A DNA stretch of 64,000 nt from Opitutia bacterium (lineage in GTDB: Bacteria > Verrucomicrobiota > Verrucomicrobiia > Opitutales > Opitutaceae): assembly GCA_947472765.1 (NCBI GenBank), contig CANJCM010000008.1:31156-95155 (forward strand), given 5' to 3'. This document shows positions 52,945 through 62,761 of the stretch, piece after piece; within the stretch, counting starts at the first letter, position 1; the number at the start of each line of letters is the position of its first letter. The notes under the pieces were generated by a model. That model was not told the DNA's origin, searched no databases, and saw only the letters and a list, made by a program, of their open reading frames with translations. Both the position numbers and the translations under genes were made by a program.

Positions 52945-54657
52945 TCAGTACCCCGCCGCGGCATTTGGCCTTCGCGGGTCGGCGTAGCCCGTCAGGGTTC
53001 CATCTGGATTGAACTCAACCGCGTTGACGCCGCCGAAATAGCGACCACGGCCTGCCTCCTCGGGCAGCGACACTGTCCAGCCGTCGTTCTGCAAGGCGGA
53101 ACCGACTGACGAAGGAAGGGAACGTTCCGCTTCGAAGACAAACCCGGGCGATGCCCGGGTTGGGGCGATGAAGTGGAATCTCGTGTCCCCGATCGCCTCG
53201 GCGAGGGGCCGATCGAGGGCCAGGCGATCAATCAACACTTGGGCCAGCGCGGTCGGGATCCTCGACGAACCCGGCAGGCCGAGGGCGAGAAGCGGGCGTC
53301 CGTCTTTGAAGACCAGCGTCGGCGCGATCGTGCTGCGCGAGCGTTTGCCTGGTGCGACATAGTTTATGTTCGCGGGATCCCCGTAGCTGAAATTGCTCAT
53401 GGAATTGTTCAGGACAACCCCGGTTCCCGGAGGTACGACCCCGGCGCCGAAGTGAACGCTCAGCGACTGCGTGGCGCAGACTATGTTGCCCGCCTCGTCG
53501 ACCACGACAAAGTGCGTCGTCGCGGCGTGCTCACTTTCATAGAAAGCCGGAATTTCCGGGCGCGTGGTGAGACGTCGCGACGGTTCATCTCCGGCGGCAG
53601 CCTCGCGGCGGATGTTGGCAATTGATTCCGGCGTCAGCAGGCCCTCGAGGAGGGTGCGCGACTCAGGGGCGTCACCCACCACCTGCCACATTTCCGACGC
53701 GACGACGTTCCAAAAGCGGCCGAGTTTTTTCAGGTTCGCACTCGTACGGAGCGGTCCCCCGGAAAAATCTTCGCTCTCGAGAGCCTTGAGCAGGGGAAAG
53801 ACGATGGCCGCTCCGCAGGTCGGCGGCGGTGCGCTGACCAACCGAAACCCCCGAAAGTCAGTGACAATCGGCTCGCTGATGCGGGCTTCGTAGCGAGCAA
53901 GGTCTTCCTCAGACAACACTCCTCCACCAGCGCGTGCCGCCGTGACGATCGCAGCCGCCACCGGCCCTCGATAAAATCCATCCCGACCCGCTGTCGCGAA
54001 GAATTGCAGGGTCCGAGCAAGATCCGGATTGGGAAGTTGAGCGCCGACTCTCGGCAGCGATCCGCCCGGCAGAAAAATCCCGGCGATCTCAGAGTCTCCC
54101 AATCGCAGGCGTTTCTCCTGCTCGGCAAAAAGATCGCGCGTTTTCGGGAGGACCTCGGCGCCGCGACGCGCCAGATCAATCGCGGGCTGGACGTCATCGG
54201 CCCAGAGTTTGGTCCCCCAGCGTTGATGCGCGAGCCAGAGTCCAGCCGGAAGACCCGGCACGCAAACCGAGCTGTAACCGCTGCTCCACTCCGAATCCGG
54301 CCGCTGCAGGTAGTCTGACACGGCGAGTGAACCCGCGGCATCCATTGCATCGACCACGTAGGTGCGGCCACTCGCCGCTTCATAATAGAGAAGGACCAAT
54401 TTTCCACCGAGGCCGGATCCGAAAGGTTCCGCGACGCCCAATGCGAGTGAGGTCGCAATTGCGGCATCCACGGCGTTACCGCCCGATCCCAATAATTCTA
54501 ATCCGATCGAGGCAGCCTCGGGATGTCCGGCGATGACCATGCCGTGACGCTTCGTCAGCGCGGGCACTTCGACCGCTGCCGCGGACCCCTGAATCGAAAA
54601 AAGTAATACGACCAGGGCGCAGCGCCAGAAGCCGAATGAAGGGTGGAGGAGTCGCAT
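52945..54657 (-). CDS. Gamma-glutamyltransferase family protein
   Basis: Likely start MRLLHPSFGFWRCALVVLLFS; GGNAVDAAIATSLALGVAEPFGSGLGG; catalytic region HAATTHFVVVDEAGNIVCATQSL. Confidence 0.9.
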   Translation of the reverse strand: MRLLHPSFGFWRCALVVLLFSIQGSAAAVEVPALTKRHGMVIAGHPEAASIGLELLGSGGNAVDAAIATSLALGVAEPFGSGLGGKLVLLYYEAASGRTYVVDAMDAAGSLAVSDYLQRPDSEWSSGYSSVCVPGLPAGLWLAHQRWGTKLWADDVQPAIDLARRGAEVLPKTRDLFAEQEKRLRLGDSEIAGIFLPGGSLPRVGAQLPNPDLARTLQFFATAGRDGFYRGPVAAAIVTAARAGGGVLSEEDLARYEARISEPIVTDFRGFRLVSAPPPTCGAAIVFPLLKALESEDFSGGPLRTSANLKKLGRFWNVVASEMWQVVGDAPESRTLLEGLLTPESIANIRREAAAGDEPSRRLTTRPEIPAFYESEHAATTHFVVVDEAGNIVCATQSLSVHFGAGVVPPGTGVVLNNSMSNFSYGDPANINYVAPGKRSRSTIAPTLVFKDGRPLLALGLPGSSRIPTALAQVLIDRLALDRPLAEAIGDTRFHFIAPTRASPGFVFEAERSLPSSVGSALQNDGWTVSLPEEAGRGRYFGGVNAVEFNPDGTLTGYADPRRPNAAAGY

Positions 54658-54834
54658 CGATAGCGGCGTTAGCCTGAGGAGAGTTGTCCACGAAGTCATG
54701 GCGACAGTTCGCCTGGCGCGCGAATACGGAAGTCACGACATTTAGCGATCGCCGCGTGAATTTCGCCGCGCGGCGGAGGAGATCGCTGTTGACATCAGCA
54801 ACGCGTTCATGAGTTTTTTCGCCTCTTGGTTGAA

Positions 54835-54909
54835 GGCTTCCTAGCTCAATGGTAGAGCAGCTGACTCTTAATCAGTAGGTTCGGGGTTCGAGTCCCCGGG
54901 GAGCCACCA
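54835..54909 (+). tRNA. tRNA-Lys(CTT)
   Basis: Cloverleaf ggcttcc...ggggagccacca; anticodon stem-loop ctgactcttaatcag; encoded CCA. Confidence 0.93.
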
Positions 54910-54997
54910 GCCGGCGATTTTACCTCTGATTTCGGCCGGCCGGATGGTTCGGTTTTGACGTTTTTTCCCAGTTCAATTGCAGCCGCAGCGAAGGTTC

Positions 54998-55072
54998 GCC
55001 GGCGTAGCTCAACGGTAGAGCACCTGTTTTGTAAACAGGCGGTTGCGGGTTCGAATCCCATCGCCGGCTCCA
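54998..55072 (+). tRNA. tRNA-Thr(TGT)
   Basis: gccggcg...cgccggctcca; anticodon stem-loop cctgttttgtaaacagg. Confidence 0.93.
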
Positions 55073-55193
55073 ACGCCCACGCTTTCCCGTGAGAGCCTCC
55101 GCCCGCCTTCATTGCGGGAAAGTCCGTGCGAATCTTTGCCTTGGGATCCATTGCTCAAGGGCTCGAATAATTTTCAGCAACGCGAATTTCCAC

Positions 55194-55267
55194 TGCCCGA
55201 TGGTGTAATGGTAGCACAAACGACTCTGACTCGTTTTGTCTAGGTTCGAGTCCTAGTCGGGCAGCCA
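55194..55267 (+). tRNA. tRNA-Gln(CTG)
   Basis: tgcccga...tcgggcagcca; anticodon stem-loop aacgactctgactcgtt. Confidence 0.92.
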
Positions 55268-55663
55268 ATTTAGCAGTGAGAATTTCGTTAGGGATGCGTT
55301 GATGGTACCTGAAAGACTCACTGCGCTGAACCGTTTTTTCGGAAGAAAAACCGGCTTCTGATTTTTTCACTTACCTCGCCGAGAAAGTAGGTTGACAGCA
55401 AAGTTTCGATGACCCCTATTTCACGTTCTCTTCTTTTTTTCCCCTAAATTTACCTCAGCAAAAGATGCTGATCTTAGTCACCCTTTTCCAAAGTTCCGCC
55501 GCCGCTTCAGGCATGTTTCTTGCAGTGCCTGTACGCTACCCCGGTCGCAGTACGAAACGGGTTTCAGGCGACCCGCTGAGCGTCAGTTAGTGACAGGTCA
55601 GCCCTCACGCAGACTTTTCTCCCTTCCTCCAGTCCAAAGCATACTCAACACAAACTTCCTCCT

Positions 55664-56350
55664 ATGATGATCCACAGCCTACCCTTCGCGTTCCTCCTGA
55701 CGAACCCGGACATGAGTCCGATGAGCCCCATGGACTTGTTCATGGCCGGCAAAGAAATCATGTGGCCGATTCTCTTGCTCTCCTTCGTCGCCATCACGGT
55801 CGTCGTCGAGCGCGTTCTCTTCATCGTTCGCGAAAATGGCACGCGCGAGCCGGATGTCGTCGAGAAGATGCTCGAGAGCGTTGAGCGCCGCGATATCGAG
55901 GGTGCCCTCGCTGTCGGTCGCAAGAGCAAGGACTTCATCGCCCGCATTCTCGTGTACAGCCTCTCGAATCGCGAGTACTCCCTCTCCAACGCTTTCGTCC
56001 GCGCTTCCGGCCAGGAACTGTCCCGTTTCGCGCAGGGCATGGCCACCCTCGACACCTGCATCACCGCAGCCCCGCTACTCGGTCTTCTTGGCACGGTTAC
56101 CGGCATGATGCGCACTTTCGGCGCCCTCGGTGGCGGCGACATTGGCGGCGCGATGGGTGCCATCACGGGTGGTGTTGCGGAAGCGCTTATTGCCACGATG
56201 TGCGGTCTCGCGATCGCCATCGTGGGTCTCTTCCCCTACAATTACATGAATGCCCGCACAGAGCAGGCCAAGCAGGACGTTGCCGACGCGTCACACGCGC
56301 TGGAAATTCTACTTAAGAAGTCTGAAACCAACGCGCCGTTCTCGCGCTAA
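55664..56350 (+). CDS. exbB: MotA/TolQ/ExbB proton channel family protein
   Basis: 228 aa; LDTCITAAPLLGLLGTVTGMMRTFGALGGGDIGGAMGAITGGVAEALIATMCGLAIAIVGLFPYNYM. Confidence 0.93.
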   Translation: MMIHSLPFAFLLTNPDMSPMSPMDLFMAGKEIMWPILLLSFVAITVVVERVLFIVRENGTREPDVVEKMLESVERRDIEGALAVGRKSKDFIARILVYSLSNREYSLSNAFVRASGQELSRFAQGMATLDTCITAAPLLGLLGTVTGMMRTFGALGGGDIGGAMGAITGGVAEALIATMCGLAIAIVGLFPYNYMNARTEQAKQDVADASHALEILLKKSETNAPFSR

Positions 56351-56406
56351 GGTTTTCTCTAAGAAACTCGTCCGCCGTTCGTCGTCCCTTAGCCCTCCAT
56401 TCCATC

Positions 56407-56808
56407 ATGGCTAAAAAAGCCCGCATCGAAATCATTCCGCTGATCGATGTGATCTTCTTCCTCCTCGCCACATTCGTCTTGTTCACGCTCTCGCTGAACA
56501 AGACCGAGGGTGTTAAGGTCTCATTGCCTCAGTCGAAAACCGGTGAAGCACGACGGACGGAAGGTACCGCGACAGTCACGGTCACCGAAACCGGCTCCTT
56601 GGCTTGGAATCGCGACTTCATCAGTCCGGAAGAGTTTCTGACCCGACTGACGACGTACCATCTCCAGAACCCCGAAGCCGAATTGCTCATCAACGGGGAC
56701 GCCAACGCGATGTTCAGCCAGGTGATCTACGTCTTTGACGAAGCCCGTAAGGCCAACATCGAAAAGGTCAAGGTTGAGACACAGGTACGCGCTGCGACGA
56801 AGGGTTAG
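56407..56808 (+). CDS. exbD: Biopolymer transporter ExbD (first copy)
   Basis: MAKKARIEIIPLIDVIFFLLATFVLFTLSL, TM Asp conserved. Confidence 0.92.
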   Translation: MAKKARIEIIPLIDVIFFLLATFVLFTLSLNKTEGVKVSLPQSKTGEARRTEGTATVTVTETGSLAWNRDFISPEEFLTRLTTYHLQNPEAELLINGDANAMFSQVIYVFDEARKANIEKVKVETQVRAATKG

Positions 56809-56858
56809 TCGATTAGCGTTTCTCCACTCGCGTTTTTCACTCTTAACGATTTTCCTAC

Positions 56859-57311
56859 ATGGCCGGTTCAAGTTCCAGAGGCGACGAGGGCAAAAAGAAA
56901 GCCCGCATCGAGATCATCCCCCTGATCGATGTTATCTTCTTTCTCCTCGCAACCTTCGTTCTCTTCACTCTGTCGCTCGACAAGATCGCTTCGCTTCCGG
57001 TCACGCTTCCTAAGGCGTCACAGAATGCAAGCATCACGCCGCCCGACGAAAGCATGTTGAGTATTCAGGTTTCCGAATCTGGAACCTTCTATTGGAAGGT
57101 CGGTACCGGGGCACCCGAGCTCGTTTCGGCCACGGAAATACCTCCGCGCCTGGACGACTACCGCAATACCCATCCGGCCAACGCGCGCGTTCTTGTTCGA
57201 GGCGATCGTTTGGCGAAATTCGGTCCCGCCATGATGGTGCTGGATGAAGTTCGGCGCGCGGGCATTGCCCAAGTCTCGGTTGAAACGGTCACCAGCCCTA
57301 GCGGCAAATAA
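56859..57311 (+). CDS. exbD: Biopolymer transporter ExbD (second copy)
   Basis: KKKARIEIIPLIDVIFFLLATFVLFTLSLDK, divergent periplasmic domain. Confidence 0.92.
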   Translation: MAGSSSRGDEGKKKARIEIIPLIDVIFFLLATFVLFTLSLDKIASLPVTLPKASQNASITPPDESMLSIQVSESGTFYWKVGTGAPELVSATEIPPRLDDYRNTHPANARVLVRGDRLAKFGPAMMVLDEVRRAGIAQVSVETVTSPSGK

Positions 57312-57319
57312 CCACTACC

Positions 57320-57970
57320 ATGCGTCGCGATTTTTTCATAGGTCTGGCTGTCTCAGTCCTCGTCCATGTGGGGACGCTCTACGGAGACAGAATTATTAAG
57401 TTCACGCCGAAGCCAAAGCCGAAGCAGGAGCAGATGGCGACGATTGAGATCATCGAGATGCCTCGCATCGAACCCGATGAGCCGGATCGTCCGCCGGAGC
57501 CGACCGAGGAGGCGAAGCTGGATTTCGTTCCTCCCACCCAGATTGATACTCCCCAAGTGGTGACCGACAATTCGTTCGTCCAGCAGATGCAGCCGCCGCC
57601 GCCGGATAGCCTTAAGCTCAATGCCGGTGCACTCGATATCCCGAGCAATCGGGACATGTCCAGTTTCCGCGGCATGGAGGTCTTCGATATCTCGAAGCTC
57701 GATCAAATCCCACAACCTCGCTTCCGGACTCCGCCCCAATATCCCTTCGAAATGCGCCGCGCCGGTATTGCCGGAGAAGTACTCGTCGAGTTTCTCGTCG
57801 ATACGGAAGGCGATGTGCAGAACGCCTTCGCCGCCAAATCCAGTCAGAAGGAATTTGAATCCGCGGCGATTCAAGCCGTCTCGAAGTGGAAATTCCGTCC
57901 TGGCCGCAAGAACGGGCAAAATGTGGTCACCCGCATGCAGGTGCCGATCGTTTTCACTCTCAACGAATAA
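57320..57970 (+). CDS. TonB family energy transducer
   Basis: N-terminal TM, Pro-rich linker, C-terminal PPQYPFEMRRAGIAGEVLVEFLVDTEGDV...AIQAVSKWKFRPGRKNGQNV. Confidence 0.92.
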   Translation: MRRDFFIGLAVSVLVHVGTLYGDRIIKFTPKPKPKQEQMATIEIIEMPRIEPDEPDRPPEPTEEAKLDFVPPTQIDTPQVVTDNSFVQQMQPPPPDSLKLNAGALDIPSNRDMSSFRGMEVFDISKLDQIPQPRFRTPPQYPFEMRRAGIAGEVLVEFLVDTEGDVQNAFAAKSSQKEFESAAIQAVSKWKFRPGRKNGQNVVTRMQVPIVFTLNE

Positions 57971-57975
57971 CCACC

Positions 57976-59364
57976 ATGGTCATCGGATCCCTTTTGAAGA
58001 CTGGTACACACGCACTGCGGTTCGCCCTCCTTCTCGCTCTTGCCGCGCCGATAGCCGGTATATCTGCGGAAGAGAAGAACCCGCGAAATTTGTCAGACAA
58101 GACCGTTGAGGCGTTTACAAAAATTCGTCCACTCAACGAGTCTAAGAATTTCGCTGGCATGCTGGCTCTGCTGGATGCTCTGATTCCTACGACGCCGCCG
58201 ACGAGCTACGACATGGCCGTAGTCCAGGACATGCGTGGTAAGTTGATGTTCAGTTTGGAACGGTACTCTGAGGCCATCGGACCGCTCAGCACCGCTCTTA
58301 AATTGGCGGACTCGAACGACTATTTTGAACCGGCGCAAAAGCTGACGATGTTGCAGATGTTGGCCACGCTCCACTATCAGGAAGGCACCAACGCGAAGGT
58401 TCCCGCCGCGCAGCAGAAGACGAATATCGCAGCCGCTATCGCCTACTTGAAGCGCTGGTTGTCCGAAAGCCCCAAGGTCACGCCGGAAAGTTCGATGCTC
58501 TATGCCTCGATGCTGTACAATCAGGCGATCGCCAATCCGGAGAAGCCCGACAAGGATCTGCTCAAACAAATGCGCACCGAAGTCGAGCGCGGCCTGTTGC
58601 TGTCCATCGCTCCCAAGGAGGGTTTCTATACGCTCTTGCTCGCCGGTCTTCAGCAGGAGCAGGATTACGTGCGTGGCGCCGAGCTATTGGAGTTTCTGGT
58701 CAGGAACTTCCCGGAAAAGAAGGACTATTGGCCGACGCTTCTCTCGTTCTATCTGAATATGATGAACGTGAACTTGGAGACGAATCCCCGAGTGTCCCGA
58801 ATCAACAATATCCGCGCAATCAATACAATCGAGCGGGGGCAAAAGCTCGGTAATCTGAATTCGCCCAAAGATAACTATAATCTGGTCACGCTCTACATCA
58901 ACGCCGGCCAGTTTGGACAGGCGACGCAGATGCTCCATGCCGGACTCAAGAGCGGAAGCATCGAGTCGGACGTGAAGAACTGGAACATTCTTGGTTCCTA
59001 TTATCTTCAAGCCGACCAGCAGGACAAGGCCATCTCCGCTATCGAAGAAGCCATCAAACTCTTTCCCCAATCTGGTCAACTCGAACTCCTGCTCGGGCAA
59101 ATCTATCGTGACCAGGGTAAGACTCGTGAAGCGTTCAACCACTTCCAAAGTGCCGTCAAGAAGGGTAATTTGGATAAGATTGAAACTGCCTATCAGCTCA
59201 TCGCCTACGCTGGTTACGAATTGGAAGAGTATGATGCCGCTTTAAAGGCAATCTCCTCTGTCGAGCAAACCCCTGAAGGTCGTAAGGACACCCAATTGCC
59301 GCACTTGAAGCGCGCCATCGAGAATACAGTCAAGGAGCGCGAGTCCCGGAAGTCCCGTAAATAA
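57976..59364 (+). CDS. Tetratricopeptide-repeat secreted/periplasmic protein
   Basis: Start ATG 57976; signal peptide; TPR-like repeats (WNILGSYYLQADQQDKAISAIEEAIKLFPQSGQLELLLGQIYRDQGKTREAFNHFQSAV). Confidence 0.85.
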   Translation: MVIGSLLKTGTHALRFALLLALAAPIAGISAEEKNPRNLSDKTVEAFTKIRPLNESKNFAGMLALLDALIPTTPPTSYDMAVVQDMRGKLMFSLERYSEAIGPLSTALKLADSNDYFEPAQKLTMLQMLATLHYQEGTNAKVPAAQQKTNIAAAIAYLKRWLSESPKVTPESSMLYASMLYNQAIANPEKPDKDLLKQMRTEVERGLLLSIAPKEGFYTLLLAGLQQEQDYVRGAELLEFLVRNFPEKKDYWPTLLSFYLNMMNVNLETNPRVSRINNIRAINTIERGQKLGNLNSPKDNYNLVTLYINAGQFGQATQMLHAGLKSGSIESDVKNWNILGSYYLQADQQDKAISAIEEAIKLFPQSGQLELLLGQIYRDQGKTREAFNHFQSAVKKGNLDKIETAYQLIAYAGYELEEYDAALKAISSVEQTPEGRKDTQLPHLKRAIENTVKERESRKSRK

Positions 59365-59391
59365 TCTCCACGCTACATTCCAGCTTACCAC

Positions 59392-59949
59392 ATGAAGAAG
59401 AAATACGTTTATTTTGTTCCTCCCCTAATCGGCCTCGTCCTGTTTGCCGGCGTCTACTGGAAATTTGCCGCGGCCCACGAGCAACGGGAAGCGAACATGC
59501 GGACCACGATGATTAAGGCCCGCGAGGAGAAGATTCGCGCGGAGAACATCCTTAAGAAGAAAGCCGTCGAGGATGCTCTGGTGCAGCAGGAAATCCGCAA
59601 GAAGCAGAAAGCGGAGAAAGAAACGAAGGAGCTTGAGGAGCGTGATCGCCGTGAACGCGCCGCCCTCGCGATGGCCAACGCCCGCGATACCGCCACCCGC
59701 AAGGTTGCCGAGGTGCGTCGCTTGGAAAAACAGGTCGAGGATGCCAAGAAGGAAATCGCCCGCGTTGAACAGGAGAAGAAAGCCAGCCTCGACGAGCAGG
59801 CATTCATTCGAGTTTACGTGCAAAAGGCCGAGGCGAATCAGAAAGGATTGGCTGCCGTCCTTCAGAAAATTGAAGCCGCCGATCGCGCGGCCGAGGAAGC
59901 GGCCCGAGCCGCTGCCGCCGCCGCTGCTGCTGCTGCCAAGAAGAAGTGA
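59392..59949 (+). CDS. Single-TM coiled-coil membrane protein of unknown function (paralogue 1)
   Basis: MKKKYVYFVPPLIGLVLFAGVYWKF then long charged heptad-rich helix, Ala/Lys-rich tail. Confidence 0.8.
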   Translation: MKKKYVYFVPPLIGLVLFAGVYWKFAAAHEQREANMRTTMIKAREEKIRAENILKKKAVEDALVQQEIRKKQKAEKETKELEERDRRERAALAMANARDTATRKVAEVRRLEKQVEDAKKEIARVEQEKKASLDEQAFIRVYVQKAEANQKGLAAVLQKIEAADRAAEEAARAAAAAAAAAAKKK

Positions 59950-59971
59950 TATTTAACTACCAACTTACCCG

Positions 59972-60511
59972 ATGAAAAAGTGGCTCTATTTGCTCCTCCC
60001 TGTCGTCCTTACCGGCGTCTTCCTGATGTTTTATTTTAAACATCAAAAGGAATCCGTCGCCCGCGAGCATGCCCGAGGCCAGGAAATCGCCCAGAAGACT
60101 GCGGCCGAAAAGGCTGTCAAGGACGCGGCTGAGGCGAAGGCCAAGGAGAGCGCCCGTCTCGCTCAGCTGGAACGTGACCGCGAGAACGCGGAACGTGAGG
60201 CGGCCCGCAAGGCCCAACAGGACGCCGTGGACAAGGAGATTAAGGATAAGACTAATGCGTCTTTGGCAGAAATTGAAACGGCGACCAAGCGGGCCAAGGA
60301 TCTTGAAACGGAAATCGCCCGACTCATTGGGGACCGGGAGCGCGTTACTCGTGAATCCTTCGAGTTAGCCAAGCAAGTCGAGCTTGCGATGGTAGCGAAG
60401 CGCAACGCTGAGCTAGAGGAGCAGCGTCTGACAGAGATGATTGCGCGTCGCGCCACCGAAAGCTCCATGACCAAAGTGGCGACCCCGCCACCTCCGGCAA
60501 GCAAGAGCTAA
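59972..60511 (+). CDS. Single-TM coiled-coil membrane protein of unknown function (paralogue 2)
   Basis: MKKWLYLLLPVVLTGVFLMFYFKHQKESVAREHARG then charged coiled-coil; same layout as the preceding gene. Confidence 0.8.
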   Translation: MKKWLYLLLPVVLTGVFLMFYFKHQKESVAREHARGQEIAQKTAAEKAVKDAAEAKAKESARLAQLERDRENAEREAARKAQQDAVDKEIKDKTNASLAEIETATKRAKDLETEIARLIGDRERVTRESFELAKQVELAMVAKRNAELEEQRLTEMIARRATESSMTKVATPPPPASKS

Positions 60512-60521
60512 ACGTTTTGAA

Positions 60522-60552
60522 AACCCCGGACGAAAGTCCGGGGCTTTTTTTT
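60522..60552 (+). terminator. Rho-independent terminator at end of exbBD-tonB-TPR operon
   Basis: aaccccggacgaaagtccggggctttttttt. Confidence 0.93.
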
Positions 60553-60673
60553 GGCTGTTTGGAGCGAAATTGAAACGAGTTGAACACGAATTCAATTTTC
60601 TGCTTGCGCCACCGTTGGCGCTACGGCTCCTTGAGCAACTCAGCCGCATGGAGTGGCTCGAAGAATACAAGTC

Positions 60674-60750
<77 letters not shown>

Positions 60751-60952
60751 TCTTCCCGTTGGCAAACCGCATTTGTGTTATGCCCGCCGTGGTTGTTGAA
60801 CCACTGGTAACCTTAACCGTGACGGCGCTGCCGGTGGAATCCGGTCCGCACTGCACGACCGTTAGCCGCTCGTTGGGATCGCCAGTATGCTTCATTTTGC
60901 CCGTTGATTCCGGTCCAGCGTGTTCGCATAACCACGAACTCCACCGCTTTCC

Positions 60953-61243
60953 ATGTCACAGCCCACTGAATTGAACATTGAACACGTTGCTCGGTTGGCT
61001 CGCCTGAGACTGACGGCAGAGGAGGAAGAACGGTTTGGACGGCAACTAGGCGAGGTGCTTCATCACATTGAGCAGCTTGCGAAGGTGGACATTGACCATG
61101 TGGAGCCCGCGGCCCACGCGTTTCCGATTTTCAATATTTGGGCTGAAGATGCTTCGCAACCCGCCTTGTCGGTGGAAAGGGCATTGCGGAATGCGCCCGC
61201 GCAGCGCGACCAGATGGTCGTTGTGCCTAAGGTGGTTGATTGA
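60953..61243 (+). CDS. gatC: Asp-tRNA(Asn)/Glu-tRNA(Gln) amidotransferase subunit C
   Basis: 96 aa; IEHVARLARLRLTAEEEERFGRQLGEVLHHIEQLAKVD. Confidence 0.94.
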   Translation: MSQPTELNIEHVARLARLRLTAEEEERFGRQLGEVLHHIEQLAKVDIDHVEPAAHAFPIFNIWAEDASQPALSVERALRNAPAQRDQMVVVPKVVD

Positions 61244-61294
61244 TCGAAGAAATTGCGCGCGCACTTGTGATCGCCTCGGCTCCTTTAGTTAGCG

Positions 61295-62755
61295 ATGTCT
61301 GAAATCTACCACCAATCCATTGGTCAACTCGCCGCGGCATTGAGCGCCCGCCGGCTCTCGTCGGTTGAGTTGACCCAGGCCGTTATTGCGCGAACCAAGG
61401 CAGTCGAACCCCTGATTCACGCATTCAATTCCTTTGATGAAGCCGGTGCGCTGGCCGAAGCTCGTGCTTCTGACTCGCGGCGATCCGCTGGCCAGTCTCG
61501 CGGATTGCTCGAGGGTATCCCTGTGGGGCTGAAGGACGTCATCGCGGTTGATGGCCAGCCGCTCACCGCATCCAGTCGGATTCTTTCAAACTTCGTTTCT
61601 CCCTACGACGCCACCGTGACTCAGAAGCTGCGTCGCGCCGGGGCCGTTTTGTGGGGACGCCTCAACTGCGATGAGTTCGCGATGGGGTCTTCAACTGAGA
61701 ATTCTGCGTTCGGACCGACCAGCAATCCCTGGGATACCAAGCGAGTACCTGGCGGTTCTTCCGGTGGCAGCGCGGCGGCGTTGGCGGCGGGAGCGGCGAT
61801 TGCGACGCTTGGTTCGGATACCGGCGGGTCCATTCGGCAGCCCGCCTCATTCTGCGGTGTCGTCGGAATAAAGCCGACCTATGGGCTGGTCTCGCGCTAT
61901 GGCCTAGCGGCGTTCGCCTCATCACTCGACCAAATCGGTCCCATGACTCGCACCGTCGAAGATGCCGCGACAATGCTCGCAGCGATCGCCGGGCATGACG
62001 AACGCGACTCGACGTCGTATTCCGCCGTGATTCCCGATTACCACGCCCGGCTCATCGCGCCGAACCGCCCCCATAAGCTGGGAATTCCACGGGAGTATTT
62101 TGGAGCGGGATTGGACCCGGAGGTGGGCGCCGCAGTGGAAAAGGCGATTGAGTACTACCGGGCGCAGGGCTGCGAGGTGAAGCCGGTTTCACTTCCACAC
62201 ACCCAATACTGCCTCGACACGTACTACATCATCGCCACGGCCGAAGCGTCGTCGAATCTCGCTCGATACGACGGTGTCCGCTACGGAATGCGGGCGGCGG
62301 AGGCCGCAGACATCGACGATCTTTATGCCCGCTCGAGGGCTGAGGGGTTTGGCGCGGAGGTGAAGCGTCGCATCATCCTTGGTACCTACGTGCTTTCGAG
62401 CGGCTACTACGATGCCTTCTATCTGCGAGCGCAGAAGGTTCGAACGCTGATCCGGGAAGATTTCCTCAAGACGTATCAGGAAGTTGATGCACTAATTACC
62501 CCGACCTCGCCGGTGCCAGCTTTCAAGCTCGGCGAGAAATCGGATCCGCTCGCGATGTACCTTTGCGACATCTATACGATTGGGGTGAATCTCGCCGGGC
62601 TGCCGGCGATCAGTGTGCCCTGTGGATTTACTGCGAGCGGACTTCCCATCGGCATGCAACTCATCGGTCAGCCATTCAAGGAGGCTGACCTGCTCGCGGC
62701 AGCGCACCGCTACGAACAGGCTCATGACTGGTACAAGCGTCATCCCAGTCTCTGA
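61295..62755 (+). CDS. gatA: Asp-tRNA(Asn)/Glu-tRNA(Gln) amidotransferase subunit A
   Basis: 486 aa; amidase signature GGSSGGSAAALAAGAAIATLGSDTGGSIRQPASFCG. Confidence 0.97.
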   Translation: MSEIYHQSIGQLAAALSARRLSSVELTQAVIARTKAVEPLIHAFNSFDEAGALAEARASDSRRSAGQSRGLLEGIPVGLKDVIAVDGQPLTASSRILSNFVSPYDATVTQKLRRAGAVLWGRLNCDEFAMGSSTENSAFGPTSNPWDTKRVPGGSSGGSAAALAAGAAIATLGSDTGGSIRQPASFCGVVGIKPTYGLVSRYGLAAFASSLDQIGPMTRTVEDAATMLAAIAGHDERDSTSYSAVIPDYHARLIAPNRPHKLGIPREYFGAGLDPEVGAAVEKAIEYYRAQGCEVKPVSLPHTQYCLDTYYIIATAEASSNLARYDGVRYGMRAAEAADIDDLYARSRAEGFGAEVKRRIILGTYVLSSGYYDAFYLRAQKVRTLIREDFLKTYQEVDALITPTSPVPAFKLGEKSDPLAMYLCDIYTIGVNLAGLPAISVPCGFTASGLPIGMQLIGQPFKEADLLAAAHRYEQAHDWYKRHPSL

Positions 62756-62761
62756 ACGTCC

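Noticed and set aside
54657-55663. Riboswitch or structured leader upstream of exbB (the ~400 bp gap after tRNA-Gln)
   Set aside because: The gap is unusually long and AT-richer, but I could not recognise a known riboswitch core; not claimed without folding or covariance evidence.
60759-60974. 71 aa ORF between tRNA-Pro and gatC
   Set aside because: No supporting domain, overlaps the gatC start and lacks convincing start context.
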